NCBI GenBank assembly: GCA_900546435.1
Contig: URCQ01000032.1
Location: 1-19,419 of the forward strand
Length of the DNA stretch: 19,419 nucleotides
Source of the DNA: an uncultured Pseudobutyrivibrio sp.
GTDB lineage: Bacteria; Bacillota; Clostridia; Lachnospirales; Lachnospiraceae
Direction: 5' to 3'
The notes beneath the pieces were generated by a model. It had not been told where the DNA came from, searched no databases, and saw only the letters and a program-made list of their open reading frames with translations. Made by a program: the position numbers and the translations under genes. Of the stretch, positions 7,176 to 15,084 are shown piece after piece (position 1 is the stretch's first letter; every line of letters starts with the position of its first letter).

Positions 7176-8092
7176 AAAGAACCATTGATTATATCATCGA
7201 AGAAAAAGATAATGGCATACGCATCGAACAGTTTTTAAGGCGTCAGGGTTTTTCCGGACAAAATCTGACCCTGATCAAACGGATGCCAGAAAACACCCTG
7301 CGAAACGGTACATTTGTTTATATGCGAGACACCGTGCATACAGGGGATCATCTGCGCATCCAGATTAACGAGGAAACTTCTTCCGAAAAAATACCGCCGG
7401 TAGCGCTACCGCTCGATATCATTTATGAAGATGAAGACATTATTGTTGTAAACAAGCCCGCCGGGATGCCCATTCATCCTTCCATGGCAAATTATGAGAA
7501 TTCCCTGGCAAATGCTTTGGCTTATTATTATGAAAAACAAGGGAAATCCTTTATTTTCCGCTGCACCAACCGTTTGGATCGCGACACATCCGGTCTTACC
7601 ATTATTGCCAAGCATCTGGTCGCATCCAGCATTCTATCAGATGCTGTAGCAAAAAAAGAAGTAACGCGCGAATATCTTGCCATCTGTAGTGGACATCCGA
7701 CACCTGCCGAGGGTACCATTGATGCGCCTCTTGCAAGAGTAGAAGGAACGATACTTGCAAGAACGGTAGATTTTGAAAAAGGTGATCGTGCCATCACACA
7801 CTACCGCGTTGTTACGCCTTTATCGGATCACGCTGTTGTCGCGCTGCAATTAGAAACTGGCCGCACACATCAGATCCGCGTCCATATGAAACATATTGGT
7901 TATCCACTGATTGGTGACTATCTCTATCACCCGGATATGCGCTACATGAAGCGTCAGGCGCTGCATTCCTATCGTATGCAATTTGTGCATCCTATCACAA
8001 AAGAGCTCATGACCTTTACGGCTCCTTTGCCGGATGATATGCGACAGACCATTGCAGCACTTTCTACTTCCAAAGAGAATGTCACACCGTAA
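7172..8092 (+). CDS. RluA-family rRNA/tRNA pseudouridine synthase
   Basis: This 306-residue protein carries an S4-like RNA-binding N-terminus (about residues 14-66, GIRIEQFLRRQGFSG) and the catalytic core of RluA-type pseudouridine synthases. The active motif RLDRDTSGL is at 134-142, with Asp136 the nucleophilic aspartate of the family; VNKPAGMPIHPS (93-104) and ETGRTHQIRVH are the other conserved blocks. The residue before the motif is Asn rather than the usual His, a variation I believe is common in Firmicute RluD-like proteins. It converts specific uridines in rRNA or tRNA to pseudouridine; the exact site cannot be told. The start overlaps the MATE stop by four bases, and the gene ends at a two-way terminator shared with convergent glpP. 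Confidence 0.9.
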   Translation: MKRTIDYIIEEKDNGIRIEQFLRRQGFSGQNLTLIKRMPENTLRNGTFVYMRDTVHTGDHLRIQINEETSSEKIPPVALPLDIIYEDEDIIVVNKPAGMPIHPSMANYENSLANALAYYYEKQGKSFIFRCTNRLDRDTSGLTIIAKHLVASSILSDAVAKKEVTREYLAICSGHPTPAEGTIDAPLARVEGTILARTVDFEKGDRAITHYRVVTPLSDHAVVALQLETGRTHQIRVHMKHIGYPLIGDYLYHPDMRYMKRQALHSYRMQFVHPITKELMTFTAPLPDDMRQTIAALSTSKENVTP

Positions 8093-8116
8093 ACAATCCA
8101 TCTTTTTCAACAACAA

Positions 8117-8158
8117 AACCCCATAGGCTCTGGAATATACCCAGAAACCTATGGGGTT
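8117..8158. terminator. Bidirectional terminator between rluA-like gene and glpP
   Basis: AACCCCATAGG (8117-8127) and CCTATGGGGTT (8148-8158) form a perfect 11-base stem, extended inside by CTGG/CCAG. T-rich tails follow in both directions (TTATTTTAT on plus; TTTTG on minus), as expected between convergent transcription units. Confidence 0.85.
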
Positions 8159-8170
8159 ATTTTATGCTTT

Positions 8171-8737
8171 TTATAAGAACCAAACGTCCTGATTTGTTGT
8201 TGATATTGCCGTTGCTCCTGCATCTAAAAGTGCATAGACATCTTCTTTTTCACTAATCAATCCGCTGGAAATCAGTGGTTGATGGTTCATTTTACGAACA
8301 CGTCTGATGACACTTGGCATCGGTCCAGGTAACACTTCAACCACATCTGGTTTTGTGTTCTTTAGCTGGCGCTCAATGCTGTTGTACGCCATAGAATCGA
8401 TGAAGAAGAAACGCATGATGGTATCAAGCGATAACTCTTTGGCTCTCGCTATAATCGGTGCCTTGGTAGATATCACGCCATCTGCTTTTGTAAACTTGGC
8501 AATGTAATCTACAGAAACTTCTTTGGAACTCAATCCCTGTATCAGATCCATATGTACAAATGCCAGTTTCCCGGATGACTTTACTTTGTCCACAATTTCC
8601 GGAATCGTAATCACATCACCATACAATATAAATATAATACGGCTGTCACACTCCAGACATCGGTGCAATCCATCATCATCTTTAATCGCAGCAATAATCG
8701 GAGAATCTTCCAATGCCTCTTTAAACTCTCTTCTCAT
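8171..8737 (-). CDS. glpP: GlpP, glycerol-3-phosphate-responsive antiterminator
   Basis: This 188-residue TIM-barrel-like protein matches Bacillus GlpP along its whole length: HMDLIQGLS (62-70), DGVISTKAPII (86-96), EVLPGPMPSVI (134-144) and LDAGATAISTTNQDVW near the end. GlpP bound to glycerol-3-phosphate acts on the leader RNA of glp transcripts to prevent termination. A suitable terminator lies in the leader at 2452-2502 of the glp-type operon in this window, so that operon is the likely target. The gene starts 18 bases after the antiporter stop and has only a weak ribosome site (AGAAAG), suggesting co-transcription and perhaps low-level expression. Identification is firm; the target is inferred. 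Confidence 0.9.
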   Translation of the reverse strand: MRREFKEALEDSPIIAAIKDDDGLHRCLECDSRIIFILYGDVITIPEIVDKVKSSGKLAFVHMDLIQGLSSKEVSVDYIAKFTKADGVISTKAPIIARAKELSLDTIMRFFFIDSMAYNSIERQLKNTKPDVVEVLPGPMPSVIRRVRKMNHQPLISSGLISEKEDVYALLDAGATAISTTNQDVWFL

Positions 8738-8755
8738 AACTCGTAATCACTTTCT

Positions 8756-9958
8756 TTATTTACTGGCTGCCACTGCCTCTGCTGGTTTTTCACCCTTGAA
8801 TACTACCTTTAACAGGATTGGTGTAATCAGTGTCGTAACAATAACTACCAGGATGATTGGCGCAAACAAATCTTCGTTGATCAGTCCTACCTGGCGTCCT
8901 TTTTCTGCAACAATCAAAGCAACCTCTCCACGGGAAATCATACCAACACCAGTCTGCAATGATTCTTTCCAGGTAAACTTACAAATCTTGGCACCAAGTC
9001 CACATCCGATCATCTTTGTAATGATTGCAATGCCTGTTAAGATAACGGCAAACAACCAGATTTTTAAGGTCATGCCACCCATCGTTACCTTTAAACCTAC
9101 GCTGGCAAAGAAGATACAAGAGAAAAATACGGTCGATACGTCATGGATTTTAATATCTACGTAATCACGTATCTTTGAGCGGCAGAGCATAACACCTGCA
9201 AAGTATGCACCTGTAATATCTGCAATACCGAAACCAACCTCGGAAACATAAGCTAAAATAAAGCAGAATGCAATTGCAAAAATAGCGACACGTCTCTTAT
9301 GATCGTTCTTGCTGAACGCAAATTCCAAATGCGTCGTAGCCAAAAACAGCACTAAAATCAATACAAAGTACAAAACAATTTTGATGAGAACAGCAGCCGG
9401 TTTTACTGAAGTATCCTTCATGCTGGATACGACTGCAAGTACGATCATACCTAAAATATCATCAATGATGGCAGCTCCCAGAATTGTCATACCGACCTTT
9501 CCAGACAACCTACCCATTTCACGCAATGTCTCAACCGTGATACTTACGGATGTCGCCGTCAAAACAACACCGACAAACAAACTCTGTAGCATTTGGTCAT
9601 AGTTGCTTAAATCCTCACCAAAATACAATGCATAGCCGATCATACCTCCAATCAGAGGTACAATAACACCAATCAGTGCGGTAATAAAAGATGCTCCAAG
9701 GTTTGCCTTCAGTTCCTTTAAGTCTGTATCCAGACCTGCAGAGAACATAAGGAAGATAACACCCATCTCAGCTACATAGCCCAACAGTGTTCCCGTATCC
9801 CCCTGCATCGACATCAGATTCAATGCGGATGGTCCCAAAATAACACCTGCTAACAATGCGCCTACTACTTCCGGTAGATTCACTGCCTTACAAAGCAGCC
9901 CCAATACCTTTGTTGAAATTAAGATCAAAGCAATCCATAGTAAAAACTCATAATTCAT
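8756..9958 (-). CDS. CPA2-family cation/proton antiporter (Kef/NapA-like)
   Basis: This membrane protein of 400 residues has about a dozen hydrophobic helices, starting with NYEFLLWIALILISTKVLGLL and the typical LPEVVGALLAGVILGPSAL. The motif LGAAIIDDILGMIVLA (paired aspartates near residues 166-167) is the ion-binding centre of CPA2 exchangers, and FLMFSAGLDTDL and LTATSVSITVETLREMG are family blocks. It should exchange Na+ or K+ for protons. No TrkA-N or TrkA-C regulatory domain is attached. The start is ambiguous: ATG at 9958 (used here, SD AAGGGTGAG) or an in-frame GTG at 9967 (SD AAGGA). A strong promoter lies at 10020-10048, and glpP follows closely downstream. Confidence 0.87.
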   Translation of the reverse strand: MNYEFLLWIALILISTKVLGLLCKAVNLPEVVGALLAGVILGPSALNLMSMQGDTGTLLGYVAEMGVIFLMFSAGLDTDLKELKANLGASFITALIGVIVPLIGGMIGYALYFGEDLSNYDQMLQSLFVGVVLTATSVSITVETLREMGRLSGKVGMTILGAAIIDDILGMIVLAVVSSMKDTSVKPAAVLIKIVLYFVLILVLFLATTHLEFAFSKNDHKRRVAIFAIAFCFILAYVSEVGFGIADITGAYFAGVMLCRSKIRDYVDIKIHDVSTVFFSCIFFASVGLKVTMGGMTLKIWLFAVILTGIAIITKMIGCGLGAKICKFTWKESLQTGVGMISRGEVALIVAEKGRQVGLINEDLFAPIILVVIVTTLITPILLKVVFKGEKPAEAVAASK

Positions 9959-10019
9959 AATTCTCACCCTTACTTTCCTTATATTTTAAAAAACAAATGG
10001 TTTTCTTTGAACCGCACCT

Positions 10020-10048
10020 ATTTTACTCCTATCAACTGCCTATTGCAA
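10020..10048 (-). promoter_or_regulatory. Promoter of antiporter-glpP
   Basis: On the minus strand TTGCAA (10048-10043), a 17-base spacer and TAAAAT (10025-10020) fit a housekeeping promoter, leaving a leader of about 55 bases before the antiporter start. Confidence 0.6.
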
Positions 10049-10108
10049 GCTTTTATGGGTTTTTCCACACCTTGATGAATTCGCCACTTATTCCCATGTT
10101 TTTTCTGC

Positions 10109-10882
10109 CTAGTAGTTCAGCAATTTCTCAAATAACACTTCTCGTTCCTTCGTCAGATCACTATTATGAAATTCTATTTTTCCTTTTCTTCCTGTTGCCT
10201 CCCGCAATAAGCCATCAGCTGCAAGCCGTCTGCGCATTTCCCTTGCAGTCCCGGCACCACCGTCAAAGATCTCCACCTGATTGCCAACAATCTGTTCAAT
10301 CACCTTTCGCACAAACGGATAATGTGTACATCCCAGAACAACCGCATCAAGATTTTCCCGGTATGGCTCTAACAGATCACGCAAAAATCCATACAATTCC
10401 GGGCTATTAATATTCCCTGCTTCCACAAAATCCATCAGTCCCGGGCAAGCCAGCGGCATGACATTTGCATCGCCGCCAAACTGTTCAATCAAATGATGCA
10501 GCTTTTCTTCCCGTATCGTAATCGGCGTTGCCATCACAAGAATATTCCCTTGTGGAAACTTTTCAGCGGCAGGCTTTACTGCGGGTTCGATCCCTACAAG
10601 TGGCAATTCCGGATACATTTGACGTAAGATACGTACAGCCGCACTCGTTGCTGTATTGCATGCAATCACAACTCCTTTGGCTCCCATCTTCATAAAATCC
10701 TCTGTATGTGCAATGGTAAGTTCACGCACTACTTTTGTACTCTTTGTTCCATATGGTGCGTTTTTGGAATCACCAAAATAATAAAAATCTTCTTCCGGCA
10801 TTATCCGAATCAGCTCCCGCAATACACTAACGCCTCCCATGCCAGAGTCAAACACCGCAATTGGTGCTTCTTTTTTTTCCAT
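10109..10882 (-). CDS. murI: Glutamate racemase
   Basis: Glutamate racemase interconverts L- and D-glutamate to supply D-Glu for peptidoglycan in the cytoplasm. The 257-residue protein shows FDSGMGG (11-17), GDSKNAPYG (37-45), the first catalytic cysteine in ACNTATS (Cys75) and the second in LGCTHYP (Cys185), so the active site is complete. I choose the ATG at 10882 because GAGG sits six bases before it; an ATG two codons upstream (10888) abuts that site, and the further frame to 10936 runs back into the tRNA terminator. The start is only 26 bases after the terminator that follows tRNA-Gly, with no clear promoter between, so the gene may depend on readthrough from the tRNA unit. Confidence 0.95.
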   Translation of the reverse strand: MEKKEAPIAVFDSGMGGVSVLRELIRIMPEEDFYYFGDSKNAPYGTKSTKVVRELTIAHTEDFMKMGAKGVVIACNTATSAAVRILRQMYPELPLVGIEPAVKPAAEKFPQGNILVMATPITIREEKLHHLIEQFGGDANVMPLACPGLMDFVEAGNINSPELYGFLRDLLEPYRENLDAVVLGCTHYPFVRKVIEQIVGNQVEIFDGGAGTAREMRRRLAADGLLREATGRKGKIEFHNSDLTKEREVLFEKLLNY

Positions 10883-10908
10883 ATCCATCCTCTTTTCACT
10901 TCTATAAC

Positions 10909-10938
10909 AAAAAAACCTTGATTCAAATCGAATCAAGG
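10909..10938 (-). terminator. Terminator after tRNA-Gly, ahead of murI
   Basis: CCTTGATTC and GAATCAAGG (10916-10924 and 10930-10938) form a perfect nine-base stem with a five-base loop, followed on the minus strand by seven T (10915-10909). Confidence 0.85.
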
Positions 10939-10948
10939 CTTATAACAG

Positions 10949-11019
10949 AGCGGGTGATGGGAATCGAACCCACGTATTCAGCTTGGAAGGCTGATGTTCT
11001 ACCATTGAACTACACCCGC
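10949..11019 (-). tRNA. tRNA-Gly (TCC)
   Basis: The minus-strand sequence begins GCGGGTG and ends CACCCGC plus discriminator T, giving a full acceptor stem. The anticodon loop CTTCCAA between CAGC and GCTG gives anticodon TCC, reading GGA/GGG. The T arm GTGGGTTCGATTCCCAT is standard. CCA is not encoded. It follows tRNA-Phe by three bases in the same transcript. Confidence 0.95.
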
Positions 11020-11022
11020 ATA

Positions 11023-11095
<73 letters not shown>

Positions 11096-11119
11096 CCGCT
11101 GTTTTGCAACAACAAGATA

Positions 11120-11148
11120 ATCTTATCGAAAAAGCCCTTGCCTGTCAA
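11120..11148 (-). promoter_or_regulatory. Promoter of tRNA-Phe/tRNA-Gly
   Basis: The consensus -35 TTGACA (11148-11143), a 17-base spacer and TAAGAT (11125-11120) stand about 25 bases before tRNA-Phe. The promoter overlaps the terminator of the sbcC-like gene. Confidence 0.75.
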
Positions 11149-11179
11149 GAACTTTTTACAGTTCCCGTGGCAAAGGCTT
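11129..11179 (-). terminator. Terminator of the sbcDC-like operon, nested with tRNA promoter
   Basis: On the minus strand AAGCCTTTGCC (11179-11169) pairs with GGCAAGGGCTT (11142-11132) over eleven bases with one U-G, followed by a T run (11133-11129). The 26-base loop holds a small GAAC/GTTC hairpin and the -35 box of the tRNA promoter. Confidence 0.65.
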
Positions 11180-11206
11180 ATTTCTACTCCAGACGCACAA
11201 TTGCAT

Positions 11207-13885
11207 TTATGAAGGCATGCGACTTTCATGACAGGTAAAGTAAACAATCTGTCTGTCTTTTGCTATGTTTGTTAACAACTCCAATGCATGTGTAATCTTA
11301 TTTTCATCCAGGTTTGTAAATGGATCATCCAACACAATGACGGGTTGTTCTTTATGATAAAGCACATCCACCAGCGCAAATCTAGCGCAAATTCCCACCA
11401 GATCCTGATAACCGTGACTCAGATACTCACTTGAATGTGTACTTCCCTGGCAGCGCACTTGTACCGCCAAATCCATCGTGATATCAAAATCCATGTCTTT
11501 TACGGAATCTTTGTATTTATCATCCAAAATAGCCATGTAATGTTCCATGCCTTGACGCAGCGGGCGCATATACGTTGACAAAAACTGCTCTTTTGCGATT
11601 TTTAAAAACTCTTCGGTTTTCGCCAGCAAGTCCACCTTATGATCGCATTCCATTTTTTCTTCCAGCAGAACATCGCGTCGGTTTTCCGCATCTTCTATAC
11701 TGTCGAGTTCCACTGACAATTGATGTAAGGATTCACGATCCTGCGTAATTCCCTTTTGCATCTCTTTGATTTCTTCATCAATCTGCACCTGTTTTTCCTG
11801 CAATTCCTCAACAGAAAGTGCACTTTCTTTTACCTGATTATCTTCCTCAAATAATTTGATTTTTTCCTGTAATTGCTGGATTTCTTCTTGTAATTGTCCA
11901 TAACGTATGCGTTTACTGCGTACCAGGTGCAATTGTTCCTGTGCAGAACCCTCTGCTTCCAACGGAAAACGATCCAGGTATTTGTGAAGCAGACGTTTTT
12001 GTTCTTCCATGGTCGAATGGATGAGATCCAGTTGTTCATGGCAATGCATATATTCCTCGTAAAGCTCTTTGTCGTTTTTCAAGCGTTCCAGTAAATCTGT
12101 CTCATTTCCCTCATGATACAAATCCATCTGATAGACCAGTGCATAGCGGTCTAAAATGGTATAAAGTTCCATTCGAACATCCGCCATTTCTTCGACTGCA
12201 TTTGTCGTCTGTGCGGTTGCCTGTTGCGCTTCCTCCTGCAAACGCACATAGTGATCTAAATTAACGCGAATCTCATACACCATCTGCTGCATACTGTCTG
12301 CAGGTGTTAATTTGAAGTATGACAAAAACTCTTTACAGCGGACTGCTAAGTCTTCGCGTTTCTGCCTACTCTGTGCCAAGGCATCTTCCGCCTCTTTCAA
12401 CTGATTTTGCAAATCTTCCTGCTTATTGCGATGAAGCGAACGCATTCGCAGATACTGCATCACCGCCGCCACACCTGTTGCTGCTGCACCACCAAAGCAA
12501 AGAATCTGATAAATAGAGCTGCCATCAGAATCCGGTGCTAATAAGCGGAATGAAAGCCCTCCCAAAAGCAGCACCACAAAAAGAATAAAAAGCATCAGTA
12601 CGCCGGCTGTTTTACCAGCCGTGCGTCCTGTCTTTGTCACAACATCCGCTCTTGCCTTAATGTTTCGATAATTCTCATCCTGCTCCACAATACGTCCATC
12701 CAGACGCGACAATTCGACCACATCTTTCTCAACTTGTGATAATTCTTCTTCTGTCGGTACTTTCTGCGCAAAAAAGTATTTGAGTTGTTCTAACTGCGCT
12801 GCCGCATCTTCGGATAATTTTGAATGTTCTCCCTGCATGCGAAGCTCCTGCAGTCGTTTTGACATCTCTTTCCATTTTGTCAAATCTTCTTTCGTCGGCA
12901 CCTCCTCGCCAAAGAGTCCTTCCCACTTATGGATTTGCTGCTCTGGCGGCAATTTAATTGCAAGATCTCTCTCTGTACGACGCGTCATATCGTACTGGCG
13001 TTCCAACTCTTCCATTGCCGTCTGTTCCTGTTCATCCGGCAGACCCGCTGCAAAAAAGTCATCCAGCGCATTCATTTCTTCCTGTTGTTTTTTCAGGAAT
13101 TCCTGCTGCTGACGATACGCTCCCATATCCTGCTCGCGCTTACTCTGCATACGGATTTCGTCCGTAATACGATTCTTTTCTGCCTCCATCCAGTTGAGCG
13201 ATTTCTTTTTTTCTTCTAATTTGTCAAACTGCTTGTGGTATCCATCTAAAATCGCCGTCTTTTTATCAATCAGTTCACTGCATTTACTGATTTCTTCTTT
13301 GATCATGGTAATCTTACCATTGTTTACTTTACTTCTTCGCGTATAATTCTTACGCACTTCAGCCACACGGCTCACAGCCTCATCAAAATTATTGATATCA
13401 TCTTTTGCCGCAGCAAGGTCACCCATTTTTGCGTTCAGGCTGTCCGTCATTGCCGTCGATACCGATGACTGTGGGATAAAAATACTCTTTTCAAAAGAAT
13501 CACGGTCAACCTGAAACAGCTCTTCCCCGAGATTTTTTGAAAAATCATCGCATGCATTGCCCGTGTTCAAATCCAGTAATAAAAACGTATCCTCTTTATC
13601 TGTTTTACCAAAGGTACGTTCCACGCGGTATGTTTTTCCTTCCGCTTCAAAAATCAGATTACCACCACAGATGCCGCCATCCCATGGCATGTAATGCTTA
13701 CGCTCCGTCAGCATCTTTGTGCGGGCAGAGTAGTCCATTCCGTAAAACATAGCTTTCAAAAATACGCTAAATGTCGTTTTTCCCCAGCCATTTTCCTGGC
13801 ACAATGCATTCATACCATCTGAAAAATCGTAAGACCACTCTTTTATTGTTCCAAATCCACTAATATAACAGGAAATTAACTTCAT
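11207..13885 (-). CDS. SbcC/Rad50-like ATPase with membrane hairpin (YhaN-like)
   Basis: This 892-residue SMC-like ATPase has Walker A NGWGKTT (residues 32-38), Q-loop IPQSS (137-141), the ABC signature region near 818-828 (SSEYLSHGYQDL), Walker B VIVLDDPF (849-856), a D-loop TNLDENK and a switch His885. Long coiled coils cover about 160-420 and 485-765. Instead of the CxxC zinc hook of Rad50 at the apex, two hydrophobic helices (about 427-447 and 459-478) stand there, as in Bacillus YhaN, so the coiled-coil tip is probably membrane-anchored. Its partner is the MRE11-type nuclease gene upstream, which it overlaps by four bases (ATGA); together they should process DNA ends. A terminator follows the gene. 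Confidence 0.85.
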   Translation of the reverse strand: MKLISCYISGFGTIKEWSYDFSDGMNALCQENGWGKTTFSVFLKAMFYGMDYSARTKMLTERKHYMPWDGGICGGNLIFEAEGKTYRVERTFGKTDKEDTFLLLDLNTGNACDDFSKNLGEELFQVDRDSFEKSIFIPQSSVSTAMTDSLNAKMGDLAAAKDDINNFDEAVSRVAEVRKNYTRRSKVNNGKITMIKEEISKCSELIDKKTAILDGYHKQFDKLEEKKKSLNWMEAEKNRITDEIRMQSKREQDMGAYRQQQEFLKKQQEEMNALDDFFAAGLPDEQEQTAMEELERQYDMTRRTERDLAIKLPPEQQIHKWEGLFGEEVPTKEDLTKWKEMSKRLQELRMQGEHSKLSEDAAAQLEQLKYFFAQKVPTEEELSQVEKDVVELSRLDGRIVEQDENYRNIKARADVVTKTGRTAGKTAGVLMLFILFVVLLLGGLSFRLLAPDSDGSSIYQILCFGGAAATGVAAVMQYLRMRSLHRNKQEDLQNQLKEAEDALAQSRQKREDLAVRCKEFLSYFKLTPADSMQQMVYEIRVNLDHYVRLQEEAQQATAQTTNAVEEMADVRMELYTILDRYALVYQMDLYHEGNETDLLERLKNDKELYEEYMHCHEQLDLIHSTMEEQKRLLHKYLDRFPLEAEGSAQEQLHLVRSKRIRYGQLQEEIQQLQEKIKLFEEDNQVKESALSVEELQEKQVQIDEEIKEMQKGITQDRESLHQLSVELDSIEDAENRRDVLLEEKMECDHKVDLLAKTEEFLKIAKEQFLSTYMRPLRQGMEHYMAILDDKYKDSVKDMDFDITMDLAVQVRCQGSTHSSEYLSHGYQDLVGICARFALVDVLYHKEQPVIVLDDPFTNLDENKITHALELLTNIAKDRQIVYFTCHESRMPS

Positions 13886-14973
13886 ACTTCTATATCCTCA
13901 CCCATGATTGCTTTCATCCCAAGTTCAATAATGGCTGCTCTTTCATCCTCTGACATATCTTGTCTTTCCATCAAACGGACAAATTCACCTTTTAAAGATT
14001 TGTCGTTACGAAAACTTTCATAATCTATCTGTACCGATGTACGGTCGTAGACTTTTATAAAGAAAAAGTCCAAATTCAAATTGCGGCGCAAGCGGTCGCA
14101 ATCAATATCCGTATCAATATTTGTCTCACCTGTCACAATAATCTTAATCAGATCCTCTGATGAGATTCCTGCAACACATTCTCTGGCTTTCTGCACGATT
14201 GCTGCCATATCCATAGATGGATCCACCTCAACGCACACTTCATGCAACAAACGTTTGGCTATTGGCACAAATTGTGTATGTATTTTGCCCTCTTCCACTT
14301 CAAGAAGGACAAAGCCCTTTTCACCACACTCGTCAAAACCTCTGCCTTCTAAGCAACCACTGTAGCAATATACACCACGGTCGTCCAGGCGTTCTTTTTT
14401 GTAGGTGTGAATATGTCCGAGAGCCAGATAATCAATATACTTATTGCGCAACATTGATAAATTTACCATTTCTGTACGATCACTTCCCTGGTAATCCGAC
14501 TCCTGACCATGCAATGCCACAATATTCAACCGGTTCTGATCCAACACCAGATTCATCCCCAAAGTCTGACTGTTTTCTTTTACCAGTTCCATACCGGTAA
14601 TTACAACATCCCCATAATCATAAGATGTCCATTCATCTGTCCCGAAAAGTTTAAGGTTTGTAATATCCTCCTGCTCCGACAGTTCTTCCACAAAGTCCAA
14701 CTGATCGTGATTGCCGCGAATATAACAAAAATCAATCTCCGGATGTTGCTTTATTTGTTCAATCACACGTGTTTTTGCAGCTTTTCGTACATTCGGTTTA
14801 TCAAAAAGATCCCCTGCGATCAGAATAACCCGCACCTCATTTTCAGCCGCATAGGTCACCATACGTTCAAATGTATCCAACAACTCGTCTCGGCGCATGC
14901 TGGCTGCTTCCCGATCCAAATTACTTTCCATTTTCGAGTCCAAATGTAGATCTGCACAATGAATTATCTTCAT
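13882..14973 (-). CDS. SbcD/MRE11-like DNA exonuclease (YhaO-like)
   Basis: This 363-residue calcineurin-like phosphoesterase has all metal-binding motifs of the SbcD/MRE11 family: DLHLD (residues 8-12), GDLFD (54-58), GNHD (87-90), ALHG (153-156) and GHIH (186-189). Such enzymes are Mn2+-dependent DNA exo/endonucleases driven by an SbcC/Rad50-type ATPase, here the next gene, translationally coupled through an ATGA overlap. The C-terminal third has no motif I recognise and likely binds the ATPase coiled coil. The start has GAGG about ten bases upstream and a strong promoter at 15019-15047, so the pair forms its own operon for DNA break repair or end processing. Confidence 0.9.
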   Translation of the reverse strand: MKIIHCADLHLDSKMESNLDREAASMRRDELLDTFERMVTYAAENEVRVILIAGDLFDKPNVRKAAKTRVIEQIKQHPEIDFCYIRGNHDQLDFVEELSEQEDITNLKLFGTDEWTSYDYGDVVITGMELVKENSQTLGMNLVLDQNRLNIVALHGQESDYQGSDRTEMVNLSMLRNKYIDYLALGHIHTYKKERLDDRGVYCYSGCLEGRGFDECGEKGFVLLEVEEGKIHTQFVPIAKRLLHEVCVEVDPSMDMAAIVQKARECVAGISSEDLIKIIVTGETNIDTDIDCDRLRRNLNLDFFFIKVYDRTSVQIDYESFRNDKSLKGEFVRLMERQDMSEDERAAIIELGMKAIMGEDIEV

Positions 14974-15018
14974 AAATTACTACCCCTCAAAACTGTCTCA
15001 TTTCTTATAGATTAGTAT

Positions 15019-15047
15019 ATCATATCCGCATATCGCTTGTCTGTCAA
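15019..15047 (-). promoter_or_regulatory. Promoter of the sbcDC-like operon
   Basis: On the minus strand TTGACA (15047-15042), a 17-base spacer and TATGAT (15024-15019) give a near-consensus promoter about 45 bases before the start codon. Confidence 0.75.
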
Positions 15048-15084
15048 AACTTATCGACGTCATATACCATAAATCTCTTTTTGC

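Noticed and set aside
14509..14949. 146-codon plus-strand frame opposite the SbcD-like gene
   Set aside because: No ribosome site or recognisable domain; it lies wholly within a strongly supported gene on the other strand.
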